From: Patiria pectinifera
Lineage: Eukaryota > Echinodermata > Asteroidea > Valvatida > Asterinidae
NCBI GenBank assembly: GCA_029964075.1
Contig: CM057135.1
Location: 9,822,863-9,886,862, forward strand
Reading direction: 5' to 3'
Length of the DNA stretch: 64,000 nt
The notes under the pieces were generated by a model. The model worked only from the letters and a program-made list of their open reading frames with translations, was not told the DNA's origin and did no database searches. The position numbers and the translations under genes were made by a program. Below, in pieces: positions 33,026 through 44,682 of the stretch. Positions within the stretch are counted from its first letter, which is position 1, and each line of letters starts with the position of its first letter.

Positions 33026-35032
33026 TTAGTTCTGTTCTTCAAGAAGTTCCAAAAGGATTTGAACGTTCTCCTCATCCAAGTTTTTTTCTTGGTTGGATGG
33101 TGGAGATGGGTTAATCCTTGATCGGACCAGGCCATCTTTTATGTTTTTTTGTCGTTTGTATGCCAGGATGGGTTGGGTCGCAAAGAGTGCACTGAGAAAA
33201 TCATTATCGCTGATCAGATTCCAGTGTTTCAGAAGGGCCTGCTTAAGAGCTGGGTGTTTAATTTGTGGGTGGTAGGGTAAAACAAAGACCAGCGGGATAT
33301 TCTTTTTGGTTTTTGCACGCTTTTTAGGGTTCACGCGAGCTTCGCCTTTTTGGGGAAGAAGGGCTAAATCTTCTTGGTTGTATCCGCGTTTTTGTAGTTT
33401 GTCTTTGAAGAATTCAACCTTCTCCTCAAATTCTTTTGAGTGTGTGCATATACGGTCATATCTCATTAATTCTCCCTTAATCAAACCGCCAAAAACTGAC
33501 TCAGGGTGGGCTGAATCTCGAGCAAGATACTGAAAGGTATCAGTTTTTTTGGTTGCTACTCGAGTATCCAGTTTCCCTTCTTTTTTGAACCGTTCGCCTT
33601 TGTAGATGACGAGGTCGAGGAAGGTGACTTGACTGTTTGAAATCTCTGACGTGAACTTGAGCGTGGGATGAATTTGGTTTAGAGTTTGGACAAGGTCACC
33701 GGCTTGGTCTTCGTTACCGTTAAATATTATTAAGACGTCGTCCCTGTATCTCATGTAACTCACAATTGAAGGATTGTGTGGGAGAATAATTTCTTTTTCA
33801 TATTTGAACAGGGTTATATCGCATATTTCTGGACTGCATTCGCTTCCCATAGCCACGCCAATTTTCTGTCTGAAGAACTTTCCATTGAATTCAAATATGT
33901 TTTGATGCATGATAAGTTCCAGGAGACAGCGAGCGTGTTCTCTTGTAGGTTTGGGTATTGCGTACAGACTGTTATCGGCAGCTTCAAGTGCATCGCAGAC
34001 TGATTCAATTGCCTCATCTTGTGGGCAGTTCGTATACATGGACACAATATCCAATGTGATCAATAGGCTATCCTGCTTCAATGTCACGTTGTTTAGTTTT
34101 TCAAGCACATGCCCGGAATCGCGTGTATATGTGCTTTGTTGTTTGACAATCGGAAGCAGAAAATAGTCTATGTATTTTGAAATTGATTGAGTCGGACCTC
34201 CGCAACCACTAATAATAGGCCTCCCCACAAACCGCGTTTCTTTGGGTGCTTCTTTGTGAACTTTCGGTAAGAGGTAGAGGCAAGGAGTTTTGATGTCGTG
34301 GTTGTCATGGTTGAGAAACTCAAATGTTTTTTTGGATATTACTCCATCAATGTGAAGTCTGCGTATGGCTTGAGCGACCTGTTGCGCGGTTTCCCCAGTC
34401 AGATCCCTATCAATCTCTTCATAATGTGGGCCTGATAATTGTCGTAGCCCCTCATGTATATAGTCTTGTCTGTTTAAAACACATACACCGCGGCCTTTAT
34501 CGAATGGTTTAATGACTATGTCTCGTCTTTGCTTAAGGCCGGTCAGAGCGATGCGTTCCGCTTTTGATATGTTAGATTTTACATTTTTTATTTCCAACTT
34601 GGATAATTCCTCCAAAGTACCCTCAATGTATGATTCTAGATTAAGGTTGAAGGTAGGTTGGGGATTCCAAGTGGAGGGCAATTTGAAAGGATGCGAATTT
34701 GGAGGTCTCACTCTCCCTGCCATTTTTAGACGTAATCTCATTTTTCTGAAAAATGATTGGGAATGGCGAAGGATGGTGGACCTTTTTGGTTTTCTAGGGG
34801 TGGGTATAAAGTTCAAACCCCTGCCTAGAGCAATCAGTTCAATGTTAGAGAGCTGAGAGTCCGAGAGATTCTTAACATAGGGCATACTCTGTTTAGCTTT
34901 CAGCTCAAGAGAGATCGTCTTCGCCCATTTCTTGTGCTTTTTGCTTATTTGGCGAGATTGGACAGATCTATTCTTGGCTGCATTCGTTTTGTTATTTTTT
35001 TGGCTTTTATTAAGTCTCCTCGCCATGCTCAA
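33026..35032 (-). CDS. Penelope-like reverse transcriptase, no GIY-YIG domain
   Basis: Intact 668-codon frame. Basic N-terminus (residues 1-50), then reverse transcriptase blocks: LLPKVHK (254-260), GRPIISG (270-276), TLDIVSMY (326-333), GVAMGSECSP (392-401), catalytic YRDD (429-432) and FLDLVIYKG (471-479). The C-terminal connector (LVFVLPYHPQ, AYKRQKNIKDGLVRSR) is present, but the protein ends about 30 residues later, where many family members carry a GIY-YIG endonuclease. The enzyme would copy the element RNA; without its own endonuclease it may prime at existing ends or breaks. ATG at 35,032 is the only start near the open frame. The frame has no visible damage. Confidence 0.9.
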   Translation of the reverse strand: MSMARRLNKSQKNNKTNAAKNRSVQSRQISKKHKKWAKTISLELKAKQSMPYVKNLSDSQLSNIELIALGRGLNFIPTPRKPKRSTILRHSQSFFRKMRLRLKMAGRVRPPNSHPFKLPSTWNPQPTFNLNLESYIEGTLEELSKLEIKNVKSNISKAERIALTGLKQRRDIVIKPFDKGRGVCVLNRQDYIHEGLRQLSGPHYEEIDRDLTGETAQQVAQAIRRLHIDGVISKKTFEFLNHDNHDIKTPCLYLLPKVHKEAPKETRFVGRPIISGCGGPTQSISKYIDYFLLPIVKQQSTYTRDSGHVLEKLNNVTLKQDSLLITLDIVSMYTNCPQDEAIESVCDALEAADNSLYAIPKPTREHARCLLELIMHQNIFEFNGKFFRQKIGVAMGSECSPEICDITLFKYEKEIILPHNPSIVSYMRYRDDVLIIFNGNEDQAGDLVQTLNQIHPTLKFTSEISNSQVTFLDLVIYKGERFKKEGKLDTRVATKKTDTFQYLARDSAHPESVFGGLIKGELMRYDRICTHSKEFEEKVEFFKDKLQKRGYNQEDLALLPQKGEARVNPKKRAKTKKNIPLVFVLPYHPQIKHPALKQALLKHWNLISDNDFLSALFATQPILAYKRQKNIKDGLVRSRINPSPPSNQEKNLDEENVQILLELLEEQN

Positions 35033-35749
35033 GCAGACTCAATGTAAACTTGTGTTCAATAAGTATTGACTGAATGAGGTCTGCAAGAGAGCGTGGAAAT
35101 TGTGGTTTTGGTTTTAGTGGCATGCCAGCAACTTATATGTGGGAGCTGGGACGAGGTAAGGGGTACAGCGCATGTGCAAGACGGGGTGCAAAGTCACTGC
35201 AAGACGTGTGAAATCAAGCGCAAAAGAAACAGCCGGGCGGGCGCGGGGGAGGGGGGGGGGGGGTTAAGAAGGTTGACAATGTGGGGAGGGAAGCGAGAAG
35301 TTGTTTTGGCTTTAATTCAATTACCATCATTGCGTGTAGATTTAGATTTCTGACATTATGTTTTAATACATGGATGGAGTGAGGAGCAACCCGTCATCTT
35401 TATTTATTATTGTACTGTGGAAAGGGGCTAGTCCAGACTCGCATTGCTTATTTTATGAGAGGAATTAAACGAAATGAGTGACAACAGAATGCTCGCAAGT
35501 AGATAAGTGGATTGTTCTATCGTACTTGTTTAGACTCTTCAAACAAAGGAGAATAGGCTTTTCAATATTTTTGTAGATTGCAAGGGGGAAGGAGAAGTGA
35601 TAGTAACAGAGTAGGAGAAGAAGTAGAAGAAAAGTAAAAGGGATAGAACAAGGAGTTTTTTAAAAATCAGACATGAAAGCTCTAATCTCTTTTGTGAAGT
35701 TTTGGTGGCTCTGAAAAGAGCCGTTTGGTTTGTAAGTTGGATAGATGAA
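35033..35749. other. Spacer between the two Penelope-like ORFs
   Basis: No gene seen. It contains a G-rich run at about 35,236-35,265 and an AT-rich stretch around 35,600. Confidence 0.5.
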
Positions 35750-36442
35750 CTATCTGCGTCGCCCACCCCGTGAGGCTGGAAACAGGCCCTCCTTCTGCTC
35801 CGCGGACTCAGCGATGATGTGGAAGACTCGGTGTGCTCGCCGCCGCTCCGTACGGTCTTGGGTCTTGGCATCGATCAGGCTCAAACCCGCTGTTTTTACT
35901 GCTGCTAGTTGGTCCTCGAACGCGGCGAGCTTCGAACGATATGCACTCAAAGTCAGGTTGCCCAATTCCACCGAGCATTCCGCCAATTTTGTTTTCCACG
36001 AGACAATCATCTCGGGAGGGCAGGAGATGCCAAGTGGAAGGGTCGGTATATTTTTGTTGACTCTAAGCCAGTCCGGAGTCTCGCCGCGCGTGAGGGATTC
36101 TTCTAGTTTAGTTGCCTGTTTCCGAACCCGATTTCTCAGGCCGGCCAGGCGGACTACTTCGACTTTGGCACGCTGTACAACCCAAAGAGCGTCCGGAGTG
36201 AGCCTGATGTGCCCGTCTCTTTCTTGTCTCTCTGGCCTTCTCGGACGGGATGGAAGCGGAGGCGGAGGGGGCGGCTGGCGTTGTCCACACGGTATTTCAT
36301 CGTCGTCGGTGTCGACGAACATGAGCAGATCTTGATTGGCCTCATCGTTTCTTGAGCCGGGGGTGGGAGGGCAGACGAGATCTAGTAGATTGTCCATCTT
36401 ATCTTTGGAGCTAGTCTGGAGATATGAGGCTGTGAGTCTCAA
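35750..36442 (-). CDS. ORF1 of the Penelope-like element, unknown function
   Basis: 230 codons, open. A second in-frame ATG 16 codons in (MDNLLDLVCP) is an equally good start. Acidic patch (VDTDDDE) followed by a polyproline/arginine linker (about residues 55-75), then a mainly helical, charged segment that could form a coiled coil (VVQRAKVEVVRLAGLRNRV onward). No zinc knuckle and no GIY-YIG residues are visible. I do not recognise the family. Same strand as the reverse transcriptase and between the same terminal repeats, so it is probably part of the element, perhaps a nucleic-acid-binding or assembly protein. Confidence 0.6.
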   Translation of the reverse strand: MRLTASYLQTSSKDKMDNLLDLVCPPTPGSRNDEANQDLLMFVDTDDDEIPCGQRQPPPPPPLPSRPRRPERQERDGHIRLTPDALWVVQRAKVEVVRLAGLRNRVRKQATKLEESLTRGETPDWLRVNKNIPTLPLGISCPPEMIVSWKTKLAECSVELGNLTLSAYRSKLAAFEDQLAAVKTAGLSLIDAKTQDRTERRRAHRVFHIIAESAEQKEGLFPASRGGRRR

Positions 36443-36725
36443 ACTATCGCTTTTATACCATTCTTGTTGTATGTCTCAAACCTTGACTTAATTTGAGGTT
36501 TTGTATACAAAGTGCGATAGGCAGGAGATTAAGCCCGATTTGTTAATAGTCATGCATGGGATGCGCAGCCGTATGGTAATTTGATTGGTCTCCTACTCCA
36601 CATGTGACTTAATAACGTAGTGTTTTTGTCCGCTGACATGGATCATTTGGAGTCTAGGTTCGATTCCAAAGATACAAATGCACGCCCCTTCGACCGCCGA
36701 CCGGGTGGTCGGGGGAGGGGATATC

Positions 36726-37284
36726 AATGTGTTTAGTAGGAAGGGGCGTAATCATACATGTCGCCACTACATTTTAAGTTAAATGGAATGGAGTTTGGCC
36801 GCCACCATGCATTTAAGTTTTTATCAGACTTGTGTTTTCTTAAAAAGAAGTGGTTTTCTGGCTAGGAAAATAGCAAGGAAGAACCGGTTTTGTGCAAGAA
36901 AAAATCAGGGAATAATCTGTTGATATTAAAAACTTGTTGGAAAGTTCCAAGGTCATTCCAAGAAAGTTGCTGCCGTGAATTAGGGTTCAAAACATGGGAG
37001 GGGGATGGGATTTGCTATCAGCATCAGCAGGGCCGTTCCTCATTCTTTTCTTTTTATGGGATGTAGAACATTGGAGTAAGAGGGGCTCTGTGAGCTGATG
37101 AATCTTTTTTTGAAAACATTGTGTTTGCAACCAGCTAGGGAAGATTTTCGTTTATTTAAGACTTACAATCACTGGTATGGATACCTGTGTAGTTATACGA
37201 CTAAACTGCCTAGAGCGTATTTGTTAAGTTTTTTTTTCCTTTTTTGGAAATTCAATACGCATATAGGGAGTAAAATCAGTTCCA
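36726..37284 (-). repeat. Direct terminal repeat (5' side of Penelope-like element)
   Basis: Partner of 32,036-32,594, same length and orientation. Confidence 0.93.
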
Positions 37285-38716
37285 TTGATCTAAATCTAAA
37301 TAGTCGGGAATGATCCACATGATGACCACTGAGAAACGACTCTTCGACCGGCGACCGCGGACCAGTAAGCTGACAACCTGCGTGACGTAGCGCATAATGA
37401 TAATCTAAAATGTGTATTAACACCCACTGCACTGCTCGCTCACACCACGGAACACGTATTATAGATAGGAGGTCCGTGGGTCACATAGTTTCAGTCAGCG
37501 ATATCACGCGAATCGGCCACGCACAAACTTTTTCCTCCATTCATATAAGCTAGATAATAATAATAGACCAATTAAAACTCCTTGAAATTAATAGACCACG
37601 CCTCAACAAAACTTTTCGAATCCTTTTCTTTTGGGCTAATTCTGATGCCGGGTAATGAAAGGGGATTACAAGACCAAAACTCCCGAAGGACGATTGACGA
37701 ACTATTACTTATTTCCTTAATTCCTAAACTCTAATTATTATGATTTTGATAAATGAGTTTTAAAATTCTTGAAAAATCTTAGATGGCATTTTAATATTGG
37801 AATAAAAATACGGCGAGCTGGTCTGACCTTTCAAAGGGTTGCCAACTGGCAGATTTTTTTTCCTGATTACAGAAATTTCACTGAATTTTAGGCTGTCTTT
37901 GCGAGGTTTTGACTTCTTGTTTAGAAAAAATACTAAATAATGTAAATCCTTTTATTGTACTTTTATGAGGAGATTAAGATCAATAAACCACCTAAGTGTA
38001 GGTCTACTAGACCATTTGAAATTTTGACTTGAAAGGAGCCCTTAGGCCTACGGCCAAATGTTGCCTATAAACAAAGTTGAAACCTGACACCCCTGTTGTC
38101 TGATGAGTACGACGCGCATACCATGGCCATCGTCGGGTCCGCGAGATATCGATTTCAGCGTTGAGCAGCTTCGGGGTGCTTTCAGTTTCAGCCTTTCATT
38201 CCTATTTCTTTGATAATTCCCAGAGAATGAACCACCAGTCTTACTGAAATTCATGGTGAGTAAGTCTGTTCTTTATAAGTAATGAGACACGCAACATTAC
38301 AATGACGCATGATCGACTAAACGTAGGCCTAGCGGTTTAACCTATGTGTGGCACTGGCCCAGTCCACTGCGTAGCCTAACAAGTAACAGGTTAGGCCTAG
38401 CCTCAGTTGTGCATCTAGAGTAATTTTTGATATTCAGAAAAATGTATTTCAGCAAATTAGACACATGTTGTCAGAATTTTTTGCCACAAACATTTATCAA
38501 AAGTTGTATATTTCGTATTTTGTGCAATTTCAAACTCATTCAGTATTTATTGAATTGAAAAATGGGTAATGGGGGTGGTAACTATGTACATTTATATTTT
38601 CTTAATGTTTTGTCAGCCAATATGGTGCAGAATATTACAGAACCTTTCACCCTAGATAGAGCATTTTATTTATTTGAAGGATAGTTAACTCCACTCTGCC
38701 TGTTACTTTTCTTATA
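37285..38716. other. Upstream region of the hAT-type gene
   Basis: Mostly AT-rich, no coding. TTCATG|GTGAGTAAG at 38,248-38,262 looks like a splice donor, and TTTTCTTATAG ending at 38,716 like an acceptor, so a non-coding first exon ending at 38,253 is possible. TAGGCCTA-like words occur near 38,330 and 38,395. Confidence 0.4.
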
Positions 38717-38734
38717 GATTCAACTGTCATAACC

Positions 38735-41700
38735 ATGGCAGATATACGTTCGATGTTCTCATCTATGAGAAAACGTCAAGGTGAAACAAGACCTGCGAGT
38801 GAAGGCAATCCATCCAAAAGGGCTTGCACAGGTGGTGGTGACGAGGGAAATCTACCAGGCACGTCATTCGAAATAGAGGATACTAGTTTGCCGGTTGCTG
38901 ATGACAGTGGTTCCAGCGATGACGAATGTGAGAATGTAGAGTTGCAGGTCCAGCAAATGGAAGAAACCTTAGCACCGGATGGTAAATATTAGCCTATTTG
39001 TTTACTTTACTTGAGTGCTCCTGCATACTGGCTGCATTCTGCTTCTTCATCACACTCCCAGTTTGAGGATATTTTTGAATTTCAAAATTGAGAAATTTGA
39101 CAGAGTCCCGACAAGTATTACCACTTAGACAAGCACAATAATGGGTAGTAGCAAATGTATAATATATTTAATATTTTTTCTCTTTGTAATTGACACTTTC
39201 TTGCTGATCACCACAACTAACAATTTTACGATATTGCTGTCATGACTCTCTCTGTTTTTTGGGGGTTTTTTTGCTTTATAGAGAGCCATAAACCACCTGG
39301 TTCAGATGACATCTCCCAATATCCATCAGATGAACCAACACAGCCGAACATAGCCTTCCCTGTTAAGAAGCAGGACTGCAATGGGTCCTTCAAGTCACCC
39401 TGGTACAAGATGCATCCTTGGCTGGAGTACTCGGAGAAATGCGACGCAGTCTTCTGCTTTGCTTGTAGACACTTCTTGGCTCCGACAGCACGTGCTGAAG
39501 AGACTTTCACTAGCACTGGATTTTCCAACTGGAAGAAGGCACTTGGGAAGAAAGGGAAGATCTCCAAACATGTTGTAGCTGACTATCATGTCAATGCCAT
39601 GGTTGCATGGGCTTCCTTCAAAGAGAGTGAGAAGGTGAGTTTTACCCTATGTATAATATTAGGTTTTTCTCAACAGCTTTTCCTTTCAAAATTGTGTTCC
39701 CCCGTGTGCTGGGGGTTGTGGAATATGGCTGCAACCACCATTATGCACTTATCATTTGTAACCCCAAACCCCCTAGACCCGGGGATGGGCGGGGCTTGGC
39801 GGGGGACTTCACTTTTGAATATGGTAAATCACCGGCCAGAGCCCGACTATGCCAGGGTCTATGCTGGGGGACGGGGTTACAATTGATAAGTGCATAAGTC
39901 TGCACACTTGCAAGACCTTCTGCAGCTCTGCCTAATTCAATACTTTCATGCGAATAAATCATATGGGTTATTCACTCCTGCACACTTTTGTTTTATCTCC
40001 TTTTCCATTTAGGTCGGCTATATTCTTAAACAACAGAGCGAGTCCTACAAGAAGGAGATTCTGGAGAACCGCCATTTTATAAAGACGGTTGGCGAGGTGC
40101 TCCTTGTGACAGGAACTCAGAATATCGCTCAGCAAGGCCATCGTGAAGATGATGGGTCAGACAATGCTGGCAATCTCAGGAGAATACTGTCTTTGGTGAA
40201 TGGTCATGACAAGGTGGTTAAAAAACGCCTTGAAGGAGGACCTCGCAATGCGAAATACACTAGTCCGGAGATCCAGAAAGAAATGCTGAAAACTCTAGCT
40301 CAAATGGTCCGTGAGCAGATACTGAAGGAGGTTCATGCTTCTGAACAATTCTCCATCTTGGTGGACGAGACTAAAGATGTCAGAAAGACTGAGCAGTTCG
40401 CACTCGTCGTGAGATATTACCATCAGGGGCAGATCACAGAGAGCTACCTGTCTTTCAAGAATGCTGGTGGTCTCGATGCCCAGTCCCTCAGCGATGAAGT
40501 CATTGGGCTTGTTAGTGGCTATGGACTGGACTATAGGGTTAATTTAGTTGGCCAGGGTTACGATGGGGCTGCAGTAATGAGTGGAGCTGTATCAGGTGTG
40601 GCAAAGAGGATACAAGAGGTAGCTCCTTCGGCCGTCTATGTGCATTGCTATGCACATCGACTCAATCTAGTCATCGTTGATGCCTGCAAGACGGTCAAGG
40701 AAGCTGCTAACTTCTTCGCCCTGATTCAACAGCTGTATGTCTTTGTGTCTGGGTCCAACGTTCACCAGAGATGGCTCCAAATACAGGCAGCGATGTTCCC
40801 TGGAGAGCAGCCTCGCGAGCTAAAGAGACTTAGCGACACCCGATGGGCATGCAGAGCTGATGCCTGTGTCGTTGTGAAGACACGGCTAAAAGCGATTCTC
40901 CGGTTGCTGCATCGCATCTCTGAGGATGACAATGGAGAGCGTGCTGTCGAAGCTACAGGTCTCCGTCTCCTTGCACAAATGGATGAGCGGTTTGCGGCAC
41001 GACTTGTGTTGATGAGCACCTACTGCAGAAAACCAAATCATTGTCCACCATGCTGCAGCAAGACGATGTGGACCTGTCTGCAGCTAGCAACTTAGCTGCA
41101 GTCATCATTGATGAGCTCCAGGACATGCGGTCCAATGACGACACCTTCTGTGAGATCTGGCAGGAGGTGGATGGAGTCGTAAATGATTGTCGGGATGACC
41201 TCGCGCCCACCAGACGGAGACGAGCTCCTCGACCTTCAACACGCTTGAAAGGCTACCATGTGCTGGAAGCCACTGGTCAGCAGGAGCGGGCAACCCCTGA
41301 AGTGGACTTCAAAGTTAACTTCATGTTCCCGGTGCTGGACAGGATGTTGCAGGAAATGAGACGGAGGTTTAGCGACTAAAACTGCAGGCTGATGAAGGGT
41401 ATAGATGCCCTGACACCATCCAGTGAAAACTGTCTGTCCCCTGAGAACGTGAAGGCTCTACAGGAAACATATGGGGCAGATCAGGAAGACCTGAGGCATG
41501 GGCTCCATCAAGTAAAGAGGCTGATAGAGAGAAAGGCCTCTAAAGAAGAAGCAGTACCAAAGAGCATGCAGGGTCTTGTCAATTTCTTGGAGCCCTACAA
41601 GGATGCCTTCTTTAAGCTATATCGACTTTCGAAAATCGCAGCGATCATTCCAGTTACGTCAGCCTCATGTGAGAGAAGCTTCTCCGCAATGAAGCTAATC

Positions 41701-41853
41701 AAGACATATCTTAGGAACTCCATGGGGAATGAACGCCTGAGCGACCTTGGCATGTTGTCCATTGAGAGGAGGCGCGCTGAAAAGCTGAACATGGATGAGT
41801 TCGTTGACAAGTTTGCAGCATCCCATAAGAACAGAAGGATCAAACTTGTGTAG
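38735..41853 (+). pseudogene. hAT-family (ZMYM/TTF-type) transposase gene, three coding exons
   Basis: Coding exons 38,735-38,981, 39,282-39,634 and 40,013-41,853, joined by GT-AG introns whose phases agree (GAT G|AG; AAG|GTC). Exon 1 is acidic and serine-rich. Exon 2 holds a TTF/ZMYM-type zinc region (SPWYKMHPWLEY, VFCFACRHFL). Exon 3 holds the DUF4371/RNase H-like core (FSILVDETKD, GYDGAAVMSG, VHCYAHRLNL, LSDTRWACR) and the hAT dimerisation end (TSASCERSFSAMKLIKTYLR). One frameshift near 41,000 and one TAA at 41,377-41,379 break it. It would act as a cut-and-paste transposase or, if domesticated, a nuclear protein. No terminal inverted repeats were found nearby. Confidence 0.87.
39744..39894. 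mobile_element. TA-flanked MITE in intron 2
   Basis: 151 bp, termini TGCACTTATCATTTGTAACC and its near-perfect inverse, flanked by TA on both sides (39,742-39,743 and 39,895-39,896). The interior is GC-rich. A TA duplication suggests a Tc1/mariner-type transposase. Confidence 0.85.
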
Positions 41854-41879
41854 ACACCACATTGACTTCTGAGGTTGGT

Positions 41880-42311
41880 TAGAACTAGTTGCTTTTAATG
41901 CAAGGGAGTGCATGCGCTGTTTTGCGTACAATAGTTATTTAAGGTATTGTTATTATTATTGCACTAAGCTCCCTCTCACAATGTTTGTGTCTAGTCCGAA
42001 AATTAGCATGAATAAAACATTAACAGGTGGGGGGGGGGGGGGGTATGGGGGTATCTGTAGATCAAAATTGTCCTGGTCGTATGGTCATGCAAATCGTTGT
42101 CTACAGTCGTTTGGCAAAACGCCAGCTTAAGTGTCCCAACAACCTTGTCCAACATTGAGAGCGCAAGCCCAGCAATTCACAGCCCCACCAGGTAACTCCT
42201 AAAGAATTAACAGGTCTCCTGTGTACAAAACCCCCAGGTCATGTGTGTACAAAAACCCCTAAGCTCCGCTCAGATAGTAACATGACGCCCCCCCCCCAGC
42301 GCCCCCCCCCC
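41880..42311. other. Non-coding stretch with G and C homopolymer runs
   Basis: A run of about 15 G at 42,028-42,042 and broken C runs at 42,285-42,311; the latter ends exactly where Polinton copy 3 homology begins. The word TGTGTACAAAA(A)CCCC is repeated at about 42,220 and 42,245. Confidence 0.55.
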
Positions 42312-42340
42312 CTTTAAATTTAAAACTCTCTATAAATTAA

Positions 42341-43440
42341 ATGAATGCGTATGTAATAAAGCTCTATCCCAGCAGGCTATTAAAAATACCCAGATCTATC
42401 AAGGGCGAGAGAAAAGAGGTGGTCATCACCCACGATCCTAGTAGTATATCCGCGGGGCAAACAATGAGGGTCACGTGTCCTCAATTGGGCGTGGACGACG
42501 TCATTGTACCAGGCACTATGAAAACTAGCTTTTCATTTAGAACTCGACGGCGACAACAAACATTTTTGGCAATTTAATCAGAAATTTAGTCAGTGAGATC
42601 AGCGTCAGACTCCAAGGTAACGAAATCGTGAGTTATCGCCACGCCGACGTGTATCACAATTTTAAAGACAATTGGCTCAACGGCTCGGTGACTTGAAACA
42701 TGGCCTACTCGGGAATAGAAAGAGAAAACGTGTCTAAACTCAGAACGGGGGCTGCGGACACTAGCCCAGGCGCCAACAACGGTAAAGATAAAGCCATCGC
42801 GGATGCTTTCGAAAACAGACATTGTATTCCGCTGGACATCGACATGTTGACTGCGCATCAACCTTTTTTATCCCAACGGTTTAAAACAACCACTTACGTA
42901 CGAAATAAAGTTTAACGATCACAATAAAGTCGTCAACAGTTCAGATACGTCGGCGATGTATTCCATCTCGGACTTGACTCTCGAATACGAAATGGTGACC
43001 AACAGAAACTGGCTATCACCATCAAAAATAAACAGCAGAGAGTAATGCAGGACCTATTTATTAAAATCCACTCGCTCAAAGTTAGATCCGTTAACAATTA
43101 ACCCATAGGGAGTCTGAAGGGTATTTTGCTTTTTGTTTAAAGATCCCGCGATCAAAAAAAACCGCTGTGATTTTACAATTCAAAAATAACCAGAAACTCG
43201 GTGACCGTAGGAGGTAAACCCAATCAACTCTACTCGCAAGGCATGTTTCAGTATCATCACGAACGAAATTTGCAAGTTTTTTCAAATACGGTCTGTGACT
43301 CGATTTTAGAAGCAACGACGATAATTTCGCTCACGGATCTGGTAGAAAACTTGGAGACGGAGGAGGCATCAACGTTTAATCACTCATAAAAGCCGAAACC
43401 CAAGGCGACCTCACAATGTGCGTATTTTTAATAACGAGTT
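42341..43440 (+). pseudogene. Major capsid protein, copy 3, diverged
   Basis: Starts MNAYVIKLYPSRLLKIPRSI and follows the copy 1 capsid protein to about 43,430 in several frames (for example SVRLQGNEIVSYRHADVY near 42,605 and GKPNQLYSQGMFQYHH near 43,217). At least six frameshifts or stops. The C-terminus is cut short by a stop near 43,440. It lies on the opposite strand to copies 1 and 2. Confidence 0.85.
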
Positions 43441-43659
43441 AGTTATGAGCTAATTGAGTGACAAAAAAAGCTAGTTGCGTAACAGAAAATTAACTAGCTT
43501 TACAATCAACTACCTAATCAACAATTGAATTGTCGTTTTATACTTGCAAGTACCTACGCTACTGTAGTCTCGTCGACAACATAAAAACGCGCGTCTTTTC
43601 AGCTCTGATAAAAAATAATATCTTTTTAAATAAATGCAATACATAAAATTGCTCTAAGC

Positions 43660-44085
43660 GCATTAAGCCACCGACTGTGTGGTGCAGCAGCTGCTAGAGA
43701 CGCTAAATTATGTTTAGGAAAAGAGTATACCGTCAAAAGCCTCGAGGCCCTCGACGGTAAAGAACTCGAAAAACTATACCAGAGATACGAAGCTAAATTT
43801 GGAAGAGAAATTGTTACTACGTTTGGAAACTACATTTTGAGTACGTTTTCGAAGGTTTTAGGTTTGGCTACACCCGTCGAGTTTCTCAGATACGACGTCA
43901 CTATCGACTCTGAAGAAGAACTCACCAACGACTTGAGTTCTGATCCGTTTATAACCGCGAGTATGGCTGGAATGTTGAGCGATTTTTGCTACAAGTTAGG
44001 GGACTTACATACTACCTTTGATAGCTACAATACTCACCAGAAAATATTTGAAATTCAACAAAGGTTTAAAAAAATTCTAATATAA
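43660..44085 (+). pseudogene. Unnamed Polinton protein (virion-type), one frameshift
   Basis: Frame 1 gives VVQQLLETLNYV (about 43,680-43,715); after a frameshift near 43,718 the second frame runs open to TAA 44,083-44,085 (KELEKLYQRYEAKFG, then SSDPFITASMAGMLSDF). Helical and charged. I recall similar small proteins from cnidarian and other invertebrate Polintons, but the function is unknown. It lies directly downstream of the capsid gene, where copy 1 has the ATPase. Confidence 0.6.
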
Positions 44086-44509
44086 TAAATTGAAGATCAA
44101 CAAGCAGCGACGCCTCCGACAAAACTGACGGTTGTCACATTTGCCGGGACTCTCACAATAAGACAAATGAACTATATCCTCTATATTTACAAATTACTCT
44201 TACACATTTATTTGACAAATTTACACAACATCAAAATCGTACGTTCAGAAATGTCAAGGGGAAATCTTCGTTATGAAATCGTATTAATAGTCAGCTTATA
44301 GGTACATATAAAACCACCTCAAAATATCAATCAGTTTATTCAATGGGATTATAGCAGGTAAGAAAATTCACTGTTTAAAATATCTAGCGATCTACTTTCC
44401 GTTGTTCACAGCAAATACAACTGACCGATTCAAACTTCCAATTCAATATCTACAATCAAATATCTACGGTCAATATCAGCATCCAGTATCTATATGTACG
44501 TGCTTAGCA

Positions 44510-44682
44510 ATAAATCCACACTATTAAAATTCAATCAATAAATCTGCACTATGAACAACCCGGATAATAAATCCACCCTATTAACAATTCAATCCATAAA
44601 TCTGCACTATGAACAACCCGGATAATAAATCCACACTATTAACAATTCAATCCATAAATCCACACTATTAACAATACGTTCT
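44510..44682. repeat. Tandem repeat, unit about 57 bp
   Basis: The words AATAAATCCACACTATTAA, TCAATCCATAAATCTGCACT and ATGAACAACCCGGAT recur in order two and a half times. Non-coding. Confidence 0.8.

Larger units (their letters stand above)
32036..37284 (-). mobile_element. Penelope-like element with long direct terminal repeats
   Basis: Two direct repeats of equal length (559 bp) flank a minus-strand RYRDD reverse transcriptase and a second ORF. Both repeats differ at only about three positions, so the insertion is young. Penelope-like elements are known for such pseudo-LTRs. No target duplication could be defined. Confidence 0.87.

Noticed and set aside
36650-36675. Perfect B-box-like GGTTCGATTCC upstream of the Penelope-like 5' repeat
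   Set aside because: The T stem does not pair and there is no A box at the right distance; at most a SINE scrap.
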